A stretch of 64,000 nucleotides of DNA from Chloroflexota bacterium (GTDB lineage: Bacteria > Chloroflexota > Anaerolineae > Anaerolineales > Villigracilaceae): positions 1 through 64,000 of the forward strand of contig JAJYLQ010000016.1 of the NCBI GenBank assembly GCA_021787595.1, in the 5' to 3' direction. This document shows positions 36,802 through 45,197 of this stretch, piece by piece (within the stretch, counting starts at the first letter, position 1; each line of letters begins with the position of its first letter). The position numbers and the translations under genes were made by a program. The notes below the pieces were generated by a model. The model saw nothing but the letters and a program-made list of their open reading frames with translations, had not been told where the DNA came from and made no database searches.

Positions 36802-37284
36802 ATGAAACATCTTTGGTCCCCGTGGCGTATGACATACATTGAAAATTCCGGAAAAGAAGACGGCTGTGTCTTTTGCAATGTTCAGAAAAAAGAAGACGGC
36901 CCGGAAAATTTGATCGCCCTGCGCGGTAAACTGGCTTTTGTGATTCTGAATCGGTATCCATACACCAGCGGCCATTTGATGGTCGTGCCGTTCGAACACA
37001 AGCCCAATCTCGAGGAACTCGATGCGGCCACGCGCGCCGAAATGATGGAATTGACTTCGCGTGCCACAACCGTTCTGAGAAAAATCTACAATACAAAATC
37101 GTTCAACATCGGCGTGAACATCGGCGAAGCCGCGGGCGCGGGCGTGAAGGAACACGTTCACATTCACATCGTGCCGCGCTGGGTCGGCGACACGAATTTC
37201 ATGTCGTCGCTGGCCGAGACGCGCGTGCTGCCCGAAACGCTGGAAGATACATGGCAGCGCGTCCGCAAAGGATTTCAGGATTGA
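36802..37284 (+). CDS. HIT family hydrolase (Ap4A phosphorylase-like)
   Basis: 160 residues starting MKHLWSPWRMTYIE. GCVFCNV is the N-terminal zinc-site pair, and EHVHIHIVPRW carries the histidine triad. The LWSPWRMxYI start is typical of the HIT group related to mycobacterial Ap4A phosphorylase. It acts on dinucleoside polyphosphates. A start upstream of 36802 would enter the repeat element. Confidence 0.88.
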   Translation: MKHLWSPWRMTYIENSGKEDGCVFCNVQKKEDGPENLIALRGKLAFVILNRYPYTSGHLMVVPFEHKPNLEELDAATRAEMMELTSRATTVLRKIYNTKSFNIGVNIGEAAGAGVKEHVHIHIVPRWVGDTNFMSSLAETRVLPETLEDTWQRVRKGFQD

Positions 37285-37367
37285 AGGAATTCACCACAGA
37301 GGCACAGAGTTCGCGGAGAAAGAAATAGAAACCAAGACCAGGGCGTGTACGCAAATTCAAACTCAGC

Positions 37368-37476
37368 TGTCGCTGCGAGTGGCGCTGAGGCGCCACGAAG
37401 CAATCTCCCTTTCAAATGAGGAGACTGCTTCGTGGAAAAACATCGCCTTCGGCGTGCTTCACGACCTCGCAGCGAC
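37368..37476. repeat. TGTCATTGCGAG-family repeat
   Basis: Outer ends TGTCGCTGCGAG and CTCGCAGCGACA are perfect inverted repeats; inner GAAGCAATCTCC and AGGAGACTGCTTC are also inverted. It lies in the 543-bp gene-free stretch 37285-37827, which also holds a CACCACAGAGGCACAGAG tract at 37291 and CCCTTCCCC / GGGGAAGGG plus CTCTCCC / GGGAGAGG pairs at about 37577-37640. Confidence 0.8.
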
Positions 37477-37717
37477 ACAAAATCTATTTTGCATATCGCC
37501 CCTAACATTACAGCGCAAAGTTAGAGTTTTGAGGGTTCTGCTCATGGCTTTTCTACCGTTTTCGCCCTCATCCCCACCCCTTCCCCCGAATGGGGAAGGG
37601 AGTCTCCTCTCCCTTTGGGAGAGGGAAAGGGTGAGGGAGAATTGGCAGGGAACGATTGCCCGACCTTGCGCTGTAATACTAATCAGGGGAAGAAGTTCGG
37701 GCTAAACATTTCCAAAA

Positions 37718-37802
37718 TGTCACTCTGAGCGCAGCGAAGAGTCTCAAGTTCGCAAATCAAGAGACTCCTCGGTCGCAAAGAACGCTCTCGCAGAGTGACA
37801 TG
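37718..37802. repeat. TGTCACTCTGAGCG-type inverted repeat
   Basis: Ends TGTCACTCTG and CAGAGTGACA are inverted, and inner AGAGTCTC / GAGACTCC are also inverted. This is a distinct palindromic element type, directly upstream of the DUF3048 lipoprotein gene. Confidence 0.75.
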
Positions 37803-37827
37803 AACACTTCTTTCATCGGAGGTTGTG

Positions 37828-39453
37828 ATGAAAAAATCATGGCTCATGTTTTGGGCCGTTGCGACAACTTGTATGTTGGTATCCAGCTCGTGCGGCCCTG
37901 CAACGGCGACGAAATCTGTGTCAACGAGCGCGCCGCTTGTTACACAAGCAGGCGCTTCAAACACATCCACGCCCGCGCCGACATTCACCGTAACTCCGGT
38001 TCCAACCGCGACACGCGATTCGTTCGGGCCAAATCAAACTGATTTTCCGCCAAACATCAATCCGCTAACCGGATTGCCGGTTGCCGATCCATCGCTGTTG
38101 AACGTTCCAGCGATGCTGGTTTCGATCTCGCATTTCCCGCCGACGGCGCGTCCGCAGGCGGGACTTTCGTTCGCGCCGTGGGTTTTCGAGTTTTCCATCA
38201 CCGAAGGCGAATCGCGTTTCCTGTCTGTGTTTTACGGCCAGTGGCCCGCGCCGGAAATTCCGATCACGGGAAATTGCGCGGTTCGCAAAGACGCGTTCAA
38301 ACAAACCGGAATGATTCTTGGCAATCGCGTCTGGCTCGATTCGAACAAGAATGGGATTCAAGATCCAGGCGAACCCGGCATCGGTGGCATTTGCGTCAAC
38401 CTTTACGATGCAAACGGGAATCTCGTCCAGCAAACGACGACCGACACGAACGGTTATTACGGCTTCAATGTGGATGCTGGAACGTACACGATTGAATTTG
38501 TCAAACCGTCCTATCTTGATTTCACAAAACAAAACGCGGGCGATGAAAATCTCGACAGCGACGCGGATGCAACGACCGGCAGGACTCAAGCTATCAGCGT
38601 GGACCAGGATGATTTATCGCGGGACGCCGGAATGGTCCAGAATGATTCGTTCAGCACGCTGACGCCCGATCCGAAATCCGATCCCGCGCCTGAGATCGGA
38701 CCGGTCCGCTCCGGCCGCCTGCTCTATGGTCATATCGGCAACTTCTTCACCGATAGTTGTTTGATCTACGCGTTCGCCTCGCCGGAGGTGTTGAGTCAAA
38801 TCCCGCATTGTTCCTTCGTGACGCACGAAGAGCAAGGCGGCGGCTCGATGCTGCCCATTGACCGCTTCAAAGCAATTGCACTTGAGAACCAGCGAAAAAC
38901 TTACGAGCCTATCAATTACGCCAGCAACCTTTTCACGGAACAGCCGCCCGCGGGCGGTGCGCCTGCAAAGCAAATCAATATTTTCTATGCTTTGCTGAAC
39001 CAGTCGGGCTGGACGTATGATCCGCTCTACCAGGCTTATCTGCGCTACGTGGACAATGCCGACAAAAACGCGCCGGGCGTTTTGCACGCGGACGTTGACC
39101 GGTTGACCGGACGCCAAATTCACGTCGAGAATTTGATCGTGCTCATGGCCGACACCGACGTTGTCGAGCCGACCAATCTCGACATTCATCTCGATGTGGG
39201 CAATCAGAATTATGCATTCCTGTTCCGCGACGGACAAATGTTCAAGATCAAATGGAACACACTGGCTGGCAGCTATGAAAAACAAACCGGGCTTCAGCGT
39301 CCGATCAAATTCACGAACATGGACGGCACACCCGCCGCGCTCAAGCCGGGTCACACGTGGATGATTATCGTCACGCCGTTCAGCCTGGTGCAGGAACAAT
39401 CCAGCGGGACGTACCTCGTGCGATACGCCGCGCCGGAGGGCGAAGCGAGGTAG
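37828..39453 (+). CDS. DUF3048 lipoprotein interrupted by a Cna-B/SdrD-like domain
   Basis: 541 residues. Lipoprotein signal with lipobox VSSSC, then a low-complexity Thr/Ser/Pro linker. DUF3048 begins near NPLTGLPVADP and runs to VFYGQWP; it resumes at IGPVRSGRLLYGHIG and continues to the end. Between them lies a complete SdrD B-like domain (LGNRVWLDSNKNGIQDPGEPG ... DTNGYYGFNVDAGTY) of about 110 residues. The paralogue at 55165-56367 has the same two DUF3048 halves joined without insert. The role of DUF3048 is unknown; an outer-surface sugar- or wall-related role is possible. GGAGG upstream. Confidence 0.85.
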   Translation: MKKSWLMFWAVATTCMLVSSSCGPATATKSVSTSAPLVTQAGASNTSTPAPTFTVTPVPTATRDSFGPNQTDFPPNINPLTGLPVADPSLLNVPAMLVSISHFPPTARPQAGLSFAPWVFEFSITEGESRFLSVFYGQWPAPEIPITGNCAVRKDAFKQTGMILGNRVWLDSNKNGIQDPGEPGIGGICVNLYDANGNLVQQTTTDTNGYYGFNVDAGTYTIEFVKPSYLDFTKQNAGDENLDSDADATTGRTQAISVDQDDLSRDAGMVQNDSFSTLTPDPKSDPAPEIGPVRSGRLLYGHIGNFFTDSCLIYAFASPEVLSQIPHCSFVTHEEQGGGSMLPIDRFKAIALENQRKTYEPINYASNLFTEQPPAGGAPAKQINIFYALLNQSGWTYDPLYQAYLRYVDNADKNAPGVLHADVDRLTGRQIHVENLIVLMADTDVVEPTNLDIHLDVGNQNYAFLFRDGQMFKIKWNTLAGSYEKQTGLQRPIKFTNMDGTPAALKPGHTWMIIVTPFSLVQEQSSGTYLVRYAAPEGEAR

Positions 39454-39580
39454 TTTGGTCGCGTAGTTATGTAGTTACGTAGTTGTGCGGTTATGTAGCA
39501 CAGAGAAGAAGCTGCGCGAGATCCCCGCTCTATCTTTCTTTCATCCTTCATCTTTCCAGTCAGGGGTGAAGAAAAGTAAC
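39454..39580. repeat. low-complexity spacer, GTAGTTATGTAGTTACGTAG units
   Basis: 39456-39499 is a tract of GTAGTTATGTAGTT variants, followed at 39534-39556 by a pyrimidine tract CTTTCTTTCATCCTTCATC. A related tract with an inverse purine half is at 61520-61578. Confidence 0.6.
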
Positions 39581-39617
39581 AAACGTCCATGTCACAAGGC
39601 ATGGACGTTTTTATTTT
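39581..39617 (+). terminator. rho-independent terminator after the DUF3048 gene
   Basis: Perfect 11-bp arms AAACGTCCATG (39581-39591) and CATGGACGTTT (39600-39610) with an 8-nt loop, followed by a T-rich run. Confidence 0.85.
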
Positions 39618-39626
39618 CATTGCGGC

Positions 39627-39632
39627 TATAAT
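39627..39632 (+). promoter_or_regulatory. probable -10 box of the thiolase operon
   Basis: TATAAT, 29 bp before the thiolase ATG. The -35 region is weak (TGGACG with a 19-bp spacer inside the terminator stem), so the promoter call is tentative. Confidence 0.5.
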
Positions 39633-39661
39633 AGCTTCATCAAAATCAGCAAGGAGATAAC

Positions 39662-40864
39662 ATGGGCAAAGAAACCGAAGCTGTGATTCTGTCAGCGGTC
39701 CGCACACCGATTGGAAAATTCCAGGGCGCGTTGAGCGGACTGCCCGCGACAAAACTGGGAGCCATCGCCGTCAAAGCCGCGGTGGAACGCGCGGGGATAG
39801 ACCCAAACGAAATCGAAGAAGTGCTGATGGGGAACGTCGTGCAGGCCGGCGAGGGACAAGCACCTGCGCGTCAGGCCGGGATCGGAGGCGGAATCCCGGC
39901 AACGATCGGCGCGACGACTGTCAACAAAGTCTGCGGGTCGGGGCTGAAAGCCGCGATGCTGGCCTCGCAAGCCATCCGCGCCGGGGACGCGGATCTTTTC
40001 GTCGCCGGTGGAATGGAATCCATGAGCCGCGCGCCCTTCCTCATCAACGGACGAAGCGGCGAATTGAAATTCGGCCACCAGCAATTGATTGATGCCCTGC
40101 AAAACGACGGCTTGTGGGACCCGTTCGAGAATTGGGGTATGGGCAACGCGGCCGAATTCATCGCGGACGAATATGAAGTCACGCGCCAGGCGATGGATGA
40201 ATTTGCATTGGGCAGCCACCAGAAAGCGGTCAAGGCAATCGAAGGCGGGACGTTCAAAGCCGAGATCGTGCCGGTCGAGATCAAAGGCCGCAAAGGTGAT
40301 ATCACAGTCGTAGACACAGACGAAGGCCCGCGCAAAGATACGTCGCTCGAGTCGCTGGCAAAACTGAAACCGTCGTTCAAGGCGGACGGCAAAGTAACTG
40401 CGGGAAACGCGTCTTCCATGAATGACGGTGCTGCGGCGGTTGTGATCGCATCGCGCGCTTACGCGGAAAAACATGACATCAAACCGCTGGCGCGCGTGGT
40501 GGGGTATGCCCAGGCCGCCGTCGAACCGAAATATTTGTTTGCCGCGCCCGCGCAGGCCATTCCGAAACTGCTGAAGAAAATCGGCTGGACGGTGAGGGAC
40601 GTGGATTTGTTCGAGGTCAACGAGGCCTTTGCCGCGCAGGTTCTTGCAGACGGTTATGCTCTTGCAAATGATGGTTGGGATTGGAACAAGGTCAACGTCA
40701 ACGGCGGCGCGATCGCGTTGGGACATCCGCTTGGCGCAAGCGGCGCGCGCGTTTTGACAACCTTGATCTACGCCTTGAAAGATCGCGGCTTGAAGCGCGG
40801 TATCGCATCGCTGTGTCTCGGAGGCGGAGAAGCGGTGGCGATGGCGGTCGAGTTGGAAGGTTAG
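39662..40864 (+). CDS. acetyl-CoA C-acetyltransferase (thiolase)
   Basis: 400 residues. Active Cys in [15 protein letters not shown], the [15 protein letters not shown] block, and the C-terminal [20 protein letters not shown] plus [10 protein letters not shown] carry the His and second Cys. It joins or cleaves acetyl-CoA / acetoacetyl-CoA. AAGGAG precedes the ATG. It forms an operon with the next 3-hydroxyacyl-CoA dehydrogenase gene, suggesting butyrate/polyhydroxybutyrate-type or fatty acid metabolism. Confidence 0.93.
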   Translation: MGKETEAVILSAVRTPIGKFQGALSGLPATKLGAIAVKAAVERAGIDPNEIEEVLMGNVVQAGEGQAPARQAGIGGGIPATIGATTVNKVCGSGLKAAMLASQAIRAGDADLFVAGGMESMSRAPFLINGRSGELKFGHQQLIDALQNDGLWDPFENWGMGNAAEFIADEYEVTRQAMDEFALGSHQKAVKAIEGGTFKAEIVPVEIKGRKGDITVVDTDEGPRKDTSLESLAKLKPSFKADGKVTAGNASSMNDGAAAVVIASRAYAEKHDIKPLARVVGYAQAAVEPKYLFAAPAQAIPKLLKKIGWTVRDVDLFEVNEAFAAQVLADGYALANDGWDWNKVNVNGGAIALGHPLGASGARVLTTLIYALKDRGLKRGIASLCLGGGEAVAMAVELEG

Positions 40865-40932
40865 CAAGTTGGAAGGTTCGAACGTTTCAACTTTCAGACT
40901 TTCCAACTTGCAAACATAAAGCGAGGAAAAAT

Positions 40933-41778
40933 ATGGCTATAAAGAACATTTTTGTGGTAGGCGCCGGAACGATGGGCAACGGCATCGCGCAAGTCGCAGC
41001 GACTTCGGGCTATCAGGTTACATGCATGGATATCCTGCCCGCTGCGTTGGACAAAGCCAAAGCGGCGATTGCCAAATCCACGGCAAAGCTGGTTGAGAAA
41101 GGCGCGCTCACCGCGGACCAGAAAGCGGCCGCCGATAAAATCGCCTTCGTCCCGAATTATGACGAGCTCGCCAACGCGGACTTCGTCATCGAGGCCGCCA
41201 CCGAAAACCCCGAATTGAAATTCAAGATCTTCAAAGAGTTGGACGCCAAGGCGCGTGAAGGTGTCATTATCGCCAGCAACACTTCTTCGATCTCGATTAC
41301 CAAGATCGCGGCGCAAACCAAACGCGCAGATAAAGTCATCGGGATGCACTTCATGAATCCTGTGCCGCTGATGAAACTGGTCGAGGTCATCAAAGGACTC
41401 GCCACCAGCGAAGAGACGCTCAAGACCACGCTCGAACTTTGCAAAGTCATGGGCAAGGAAGCGTGGGAAGCCAATGATTCGCCCGGCTTTATTTCCAATC
41501 GCATTTTGTGTCCGATGATCAACGAAGCCGTCTTTGCCTTGCAGGAAAATGTCGGCACGCCCGAAGCCATAGATGCGGTCATGAAGCTTGGAATGAATCA
41601 TCCGATGGGCCCACTGACGCTGGCCGATTTGATCGGACTCGATGTCGTCCTGTTCGTCATGGAAGTTTTGCAGCGCGATCTGGGCGAAGATAAATATCGT
41701 CCCGCGCCGCTGTTGAGGAAGATGGTGGATGCAGGATATTTGGGAAGAAAGACAGGAAGAGGGTTTTACCGCTATTAG
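40933..41778 (+). CDS. hbd: 3-hydroxybutyryl-CoA dehydrogenase
   Basis: 281 residues. NAD-binding [16 protein letters not shown], catalytic segment [13 protein letters not shown] with [15 protein letters not shown] (His), and the C-terminal domain ending [14 protein letters not shown]. Length matches stand-alone short-chain enzymes. GAGGAAAAAT precedes the ATG. Directly follows thiolase, acting on the next step. Confidence 0.93.
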   Translation: MAIKNIFVVGAGTMGNGIAQVAATSGYQVTCMDILPAALDKAKAAIAKSTAKLVEKGALTADQKAAADKIAFVPNYDELANADFVIEAATENPELKFKIFKELDAKAREGVIIASNTSSISITKIAAQTKRADKVIGMHFMNPVPLMKLVEVIKGLATSEETLKTTLELCKVMGKEAWEANDSPGFISNRILCPMINEAVFALQENVGTPEAIDAVMKLGMNHPMGPLTLADLIGLDVVLFVMEVLQRDLGEDKYRPAPLLRKMVDAGYLGRKTGRGFYRY

Positions 41779-41784
41779 CAAAGC

Positions 41785-41897
41785 GTCTTAACCATGATTT
41801 CAAGGATTATAGGATTGCCCTGATTAGCGCACGCAAATCAGGGGCATCAAGTAAATCAGGAAAATCATGGTTAAGACAATCAAGGAAATCAGGGCAT
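41785..41897. repeat. left boundary repeat of the GxxExxY cassette
   Basis: Perfect 16-bp arms GTCTTAACCATGATTT (41785-41800) and AAATCATGGTTAAGAC (41862-41877), with AAGGATTATAGGATT and AAATCAGG repeats inside. The segment ends at the GxxExxY start codon and supplies its ribosome-binding region (AGGAAATCAGGGC). Confidence 0.8.
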
Positions 41898-42288
41898 GAA
41901 ATACGAAGATTTGACCCGCCGCATTATTGCCGCCGCCATGCAAGTTCACTCCACGCTCGGCAACGGATTTCAAGAAGTCATTTATCAGCGTGCGCTGGAA
42001 ATCGAATTTCCCTACCACAATCTTGCCTTTGAACGCGAGAAGGAAATGTCCATCTTTTATCGCGGACATGAAATCGGCACGCGTCGCGTGGACTTCTTCG
42101 TTGAAAAGCTGATTATGGTCGAACTCAAAGCCGTCATTCAGTTGGAAGACGTTCACCTCGCGCAAGCCATGAATTACCTCGAAGCCTATAATATGGAGAT
42201 CGGATTGCTCATCAACTTCGGCGCGAAGAGTTTACAATTCAAGCGCGTGCATAACAACAAACTCCTTAACCATGATGAAAAGGATTAG
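41896..42288 (+). CDS. GxxExxY family protein (PD-(D/E)XK nuclease-like)
   Basis: 130 residues. GNGFQEVIYQRALEIEF gives the GxxExxY motif, and RRVDFFVEKLIMVELKA shows the Asp ... Glu-x-Lys arrangement of a PD-(D/E)XK fold. The family is widespread with no firmly assigned function known to me and is often seen beside AATCAGG-type repeats. The last eight residues, LLNHDEKD, are encoded by the right-hand repeat (CTTAACCATGATGAAAAGGA), so gene and repeat behave as one unit. Confidence 0.85.
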   Translation: MKYEDLTRRIIAAAMQVHSTLGNGFQEVIYQRALEIEFPYHNLAFEREKEMSIFYRGHEIGTRRVDFFVEKLIMVELKAVIQLEDVHLAQAMNYLEAYNMEIGLLINFGAKSLQFKRVHNNKLLNHDEKD

Positions 42289-42405
42289 AGGATTACCACG
42301 AAAAAGCGCCACCATGATTTCAGGGATTACAGGATCACCTTGATAGAACGCACCAATCATGGACATCAGGTAAATCAAGCAAATCAGGAAAATCAAGGTT
42401 AAGAC
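42264..42405. repeat. right boundary repeat of the GxxExxY cassette
   Basis: Starts inside the gene (CCTTAACCATGATGAAAAGG), contains CATGATTTCAGGGATTACAG and AATCAGGAAAATCAAGG blocks, and ends with CAAGGTTAAGAC, the inverse of its start. It is the same family as 41785-41897, in the same orientation. Confidence 0.75.
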
Positions 42406-42406
42406 C

Positions 42407-42831
42407 ATGCCTCATGACCAAGCCTATCTCGAAGCAGAAAAGAAAATCCAGGAAGCCCAGCAATCAGGCGCAACTGGCTACCTGAATAAAGAGATGAGAG
42501 CAAAACAATTTATTGGGGCCATTCGATGCGCAGTCAACAGAGAAACTCTATTCGATGAAATGCAGATTGCAAGAGCGCGGCAGTGGCATAACAATATAGA
42601 GAAAAAATGGAATAGCCTGACGGAACAGGAACGCCAGTCTTGCGCTTATTGGGAGGTGGTTTGGATAACAAGCATATCGCCAGGAAATTATTCATCACCA
42701 TAAAAGCCATCAAAAAACGTCTGACGAACGTTTATCAAAAATTAGAGATCGCATCAAGGGCGGAGGCCATTGCGTGGCGGCGTGAAAATGGTAGGATTTC
42801 CCTACCTGAAAACACAATATTTTCTTTCTAA
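42407..42831 (+). pseudogene. broken LuxR/NarL-type response regulator remnant
   Basis: Frame 1 (from 42407) reads SGATGYLNKEMRAKQFIGAIR, the end of a receiver domain, then LTEQERQ, the start of a LuxR HTH. Reading continues only in another frame from about 42640 as LRLLGGGLDNKHIARKLFI and TIKAIKKRLTNVYQKL. One base is missing near 42634-42636; restoring it would give ERQVLRLL. The first about 85 receiver residues, including the phosphorylation site, are also absent, and the truncation point touches the GxxExxY repeat. Confidence 0.8.
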
Positions 42832-42855
42832 CATAGAGATAGAAAGGAGCGCTCC

Positions 42856-43752
42856 ATGAAAAAACGTTTGTTATTTCTTATATTGTTAGTTATTGGCGTG
42901 GGTATTGGAATTGGCGTATTCAGTTCGTGGGCGGGGCTGGCGGCCAGGTTTCGCCCTGCTCTGGCTGCTGCGCAGGAGGAACCAACATCAACCCCTATAT
43001 TAGCCAGACAGAATGTTCCTCCGACCCTATCAGCCGTATCCGTTTCTCCTGCAGATCAACTGGTACAAGAACTGAGTGTCAAGGCGGCCCAACAAGTAAC
43101 AAAGGAACTAAATGCGAAAGCAGCGCTTGGAGTATGGCTTCATATTCATGTGGAGGAAAAGTTCGATCAGGATGCGCCAAATAATGGTGTACTTCCCAAC
43201 GGCATGGCCATTCCCAACCAACAGATCAACGATGATTGGTATCACGTGAATGCCCAGGGAGTAGTCATCGAGTCCGTCTCCATGATGCGGACAACGGATG
43301 GCAAGATTGTACAAGTTGGCGTTGCCAGCAACGGCACCACATGGAACTCCGCTACAAGCGGCGCTGATCCCGAAAAACGCCCCCAGGAACTCCTCAAGCT
43401 CAACGAATTATTTCTGAATAATGGCGATCTAAAGCGGCTTGAAAAGTTCGGCAGTACAGCTAAAATCACAAACGTAAGCCTTCCAAATGGTGACCAAGGC
43501 GTACAGATTGCGATCGGCGCAACGTCTGCACCAGCGAAGATCACCAACTTCGACAAAGCTGTTACCAGCACCGAAATACGCACTGTGCTCGATAATTCCA
43601 CTGGCTACATGGTATCTCAAGATGTGGTTTCTGGGTTCGAGGATGGTTCTCAGCGAATATCTAGTCAATTAAAGCAGAATGTCACAATTGAGCCTCCTAC
43701 CGACGAGGTTCTGTACTATCTTGCAGAAAAGGACCGCGAGGTGAACAAATGA
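42856..43752 (+). CDS. exported protein, unknown function
   Basis: 298 residues with an N-terminal membrane/signal segment (MKKRLLFLILLVIGVGIGIG). The rest is hydrophilic and extracytoplasmic, with KAALGVWLHIHVEEKF and TGYMVSQDVVSGFEDG as notable segments. No domain recognised. AAAGGAG precedes the ATG. It overlaps the next small gene by ATGA. Confidence 0.7.
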   Translation: MKKRLLFLILLVIGVGIGIGVFSSWAGLAARFRPALAAAQEEPTSTPILARQNVPPTLSAVSVSPADQLVQELSVKAAQQVTKELNAKAALGVWLHIHVEEKFDQDAPNNGVLPNGMAIPNQQINDDWYHVNAQGVVIESVSMMRTTDGKIVQVGVASNGTTWNSATSGADPEKRPQELLKLNELFLNNGDLKRLEKFGSTAKITNVSLPNGDQGVQIAIGATSAPAKITNFDKAVTSTEIRTVLDNSTGYMVSQDVVSGFEDGSQRISSQLKQNVTIEPPTDEVLYYLAEKDREVNK

Positions 43753-43910
43753 AAAGGATTATGTTCTCGTCCGCTATCGTAGCTGTGGTCATCGCGATAG
43801 CCGTTTCTGCGGGAAGTTGGCCTCAGATTGGTATGGCACAGTTGGTGGGGGTAAGCGTTCATGCAGAAAAAAACCGCATGGTTGACCGACTACGCGGGTG
43901 CATTTCCTGA
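43749..43910 (+). CDS. small exported peptide, possibly truncated
   Basis: 53 residues, MKRIMFSSAIVAVVIAIAVS as signal-like start, ATGA-overlapping the previous gene. It ends at a TGA shortly before a TGTCATTGCGAG-family repeat begins, so the gene may have been cut short by that element. Reality as a functional gene is uncertain. Confidence 0.4.
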   Translation: MKRIMFSSAIVAVVIAIAVSAGSWPQIGMAQLVGVSVHAEKNRMVDRLRGCIS

Positions 43911-43951
43911 CGAAGCACTCTCATCGAACTTGGAAAGGCTCGTTTCCCAGT

Positions 43952-44015
43952 TTTTCCTCCCTTTCGGAGATTGCTTCGGGCGAGCAAAGAACGCTCGAAC
44001 GCCCTCGCAACGACA
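43952..44015. repeat. TGTCATTGCGAG-family repeat, partial copy
   Basis: GGAGATTGCTTCGGGCGAGC followed by an inverse pair GAGC / GCTC and CCTCGCAACGACATC. The left half is degenerate. The downstream flank (GAGGGAACTT, TATATTTTTACGAA) also matches the flank of the copy at 56473, so the repeated unit is longer than the hairpin. Confidence 0.65.
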
Positions 44016-44107
44016 TCGTTTCACCGGCAGGCAGGCGAGGGAACTTTTATATTTTTACGAATCCACAGTCTTGGCAGACCTGGCAGTGAACATCAATCAA
44101 ATTTGAC

Positions 44108-44135
44108 AGCTCGGAATAGTTATCCGGGCTTTTTT
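44108..44135 (+). terminator. rho-independent terminator
   Basis: AGCTCGGA (44108-44115) and TCCGGGCT (44123-44130) pair with one wobble around ATAGTTA and run into six T. It would end transcripts from the exported-protein pair upstream. A TATAAT follows at 44143 with no convincing gene: 44172 onward encodes only a 7-residue ORF, and I see nothing else in 44140-44305. Confidence 0.75.
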
Positions 44136-44305
44136 GTTGTCGTATAATCTGGGCGACCAAAAGGAAAGAGCCTATGAATGCCGCCTTCGCCGCGTGACGC
44201 GATCGCTTTCATACCTTGTTTTTAGCCGCGCATTTAGCAATCACTTTTCATTTCGATCATTTCAGCCAGCACAAGCTCGTTCCTTTTCAGCACATTAATT
44301 CTCAC

Positions 44306-44512
44306 TCAAACCCGGCCGCGGTTTTCTGCAGACCCATTATGGACATGTGCCGTAATATGATGGTCGGCGATTGGACAGTCGGGATTATCGCCAATCAGCT
44401 CAAAGCACGCGCATCGGGGAATCTTTTTCCTCCTCCACCAAACAATTGCCACGCCAACTGCCGCCGCAAGAAACAGGGCGGCGGCAACAATGACGATCGG
44501 GATATTCATCAT
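44306..44512 (-). CDS. small single-pass membrane protein, unknown function
   Basis: 69 residues from ATG 44512 (68 from 44509) with GGAGGT directly upstream. MMNIPIVIVAAALFLAAAVGVAIVWW is a membrane helix followed by RRKK, so the C-terminus should face the cytoplasm. The tail has two Cys close together (CACF), a third further on, and several His (DHHITAHVH), a possible metal site. No family recognised. Confidence 0.5.
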   Translation of the reverse strand: MMNIPIVIVAAALFLAAAVGVAIVWWRRKKIPRCACFELIGDNPDCPIADHHITAHVHNGSAENRGRV

Positions 44513-44691
44513 GCACCTCCGAATGTCTCTGCCAGTTTTGGATGGCAGCCAAGTTGGCAGGCTGCAAATCCTGTTTCGTTTGCCCCTGCAATAGTCTTGG
44601 ACATGCAGAGTATACAGAAGCACAAACGGGTTGTCAACCAGCAACTTCCAGATGTTCTGCGGCGCCTTCCTGCGTGCTAAGATGTTGCCAC

Positions 44692-45063
44692 ATGGCAACT
44701 ACTGATCTCTCCGAATGGTTAGGCGTTCAATTGGAAAGCAGGAACATGAGTCCTGCCGAACTAGCCAGAAAAGCGGGAATAGATAAAGGGATTATCAGCC
44801 GCATATTGAATAGGGAGAGAAGGCCCTCTCCCGAGTCTCTCGAAGCCATCGCCCGCGCGCTGAAGCTTCCATCCGAAACCGTCTTCCGCGCCGCGGGTTT
44901 ATTGCCTTCCAAAGTAAAAACCGATCCACTCACCGAGGAAGGTCTCTATATCCTTCAGCAATTGGAGGGGGAAGACAAAGAAGATGCCTTGCGTTATCTG
45001 CGCATGCGTTTGCAAGTCGCCGAAGAACGCGGTAAATATAGCGTACGAAAGAGAAAGAACTAA
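44692..45063 (+). CDS. XRE family transcriptional regulator
   Basis: 123 residues. HTH: MSPAELARKAGIDKGIISRILNRERRPSPESLEAIARALKL. The C-terminal half is helical and charged with no ligand domain. No ribosome binding site is visible, but TAAGAT lies 10 nt before the ATG, so a leaderless transcript is possible. It lies upstream of the SufR-like gene but ends before that gene's own promoter. Confidence 0.8.
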   Translation: MATTDLSEWLGVQLESRNMSPAELARKAGIDKGIISRILNRERRPSPESLEAIARALKLPSETVFRAAGLLPSKVKTDPLTEEGLYILQQLEGEDKEDALRYLRMRLQVAEERGKYSVRKRKN

Positions 45064-45170
45064 CCAACCAGAGCCGAAGGTTTAAAGCCGCCTCCACGGA
45101 TTGACCACGTTACATTGGCACGCGCCCGCATCATCAGCAGATGCGTGATTCTTTCTATTTTATCGAGGGG

Positions 45171-45197
45171 ATATTTATGATATTTATCTAGTATATT
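45171..45197. promoter_or_regulatory. predicted SufR-type operator, sufR copy
   Basis: A 27-bp element of which the first 26 bp form an exact interrupted dyad ATAT-N4-GATA-N2-TATC-N4-ATAT. It matches 25 of 27 bases with 34553-34579 and its last two T are the start of the -35 box of the sufR promoter. Confidence 0.8.

Noticed and set aside
39692-40906. 404-residue open frame antisense to thiolase
   Set aside because: The thiolase frame has all family motifs; the antisense frame is Arg/His/Phe-rich and without motif or ribosome binding site.
42407-42831. Programmed frameshift in the LuxR-type gene
   Set aside because: No slippery heptamer or downstream structure is visible at the break, and the receiver domain is already truncated, so decay is the simpler reading.
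44172-44305. Possible selenoprotein: 7-residue ORF followed by TGA and a long open frame
   Set aside because: The frame beyond the TGA is antisense to a better-supported small gene, has low-quality composition and no SECIS-like hairpin right after the TGA.
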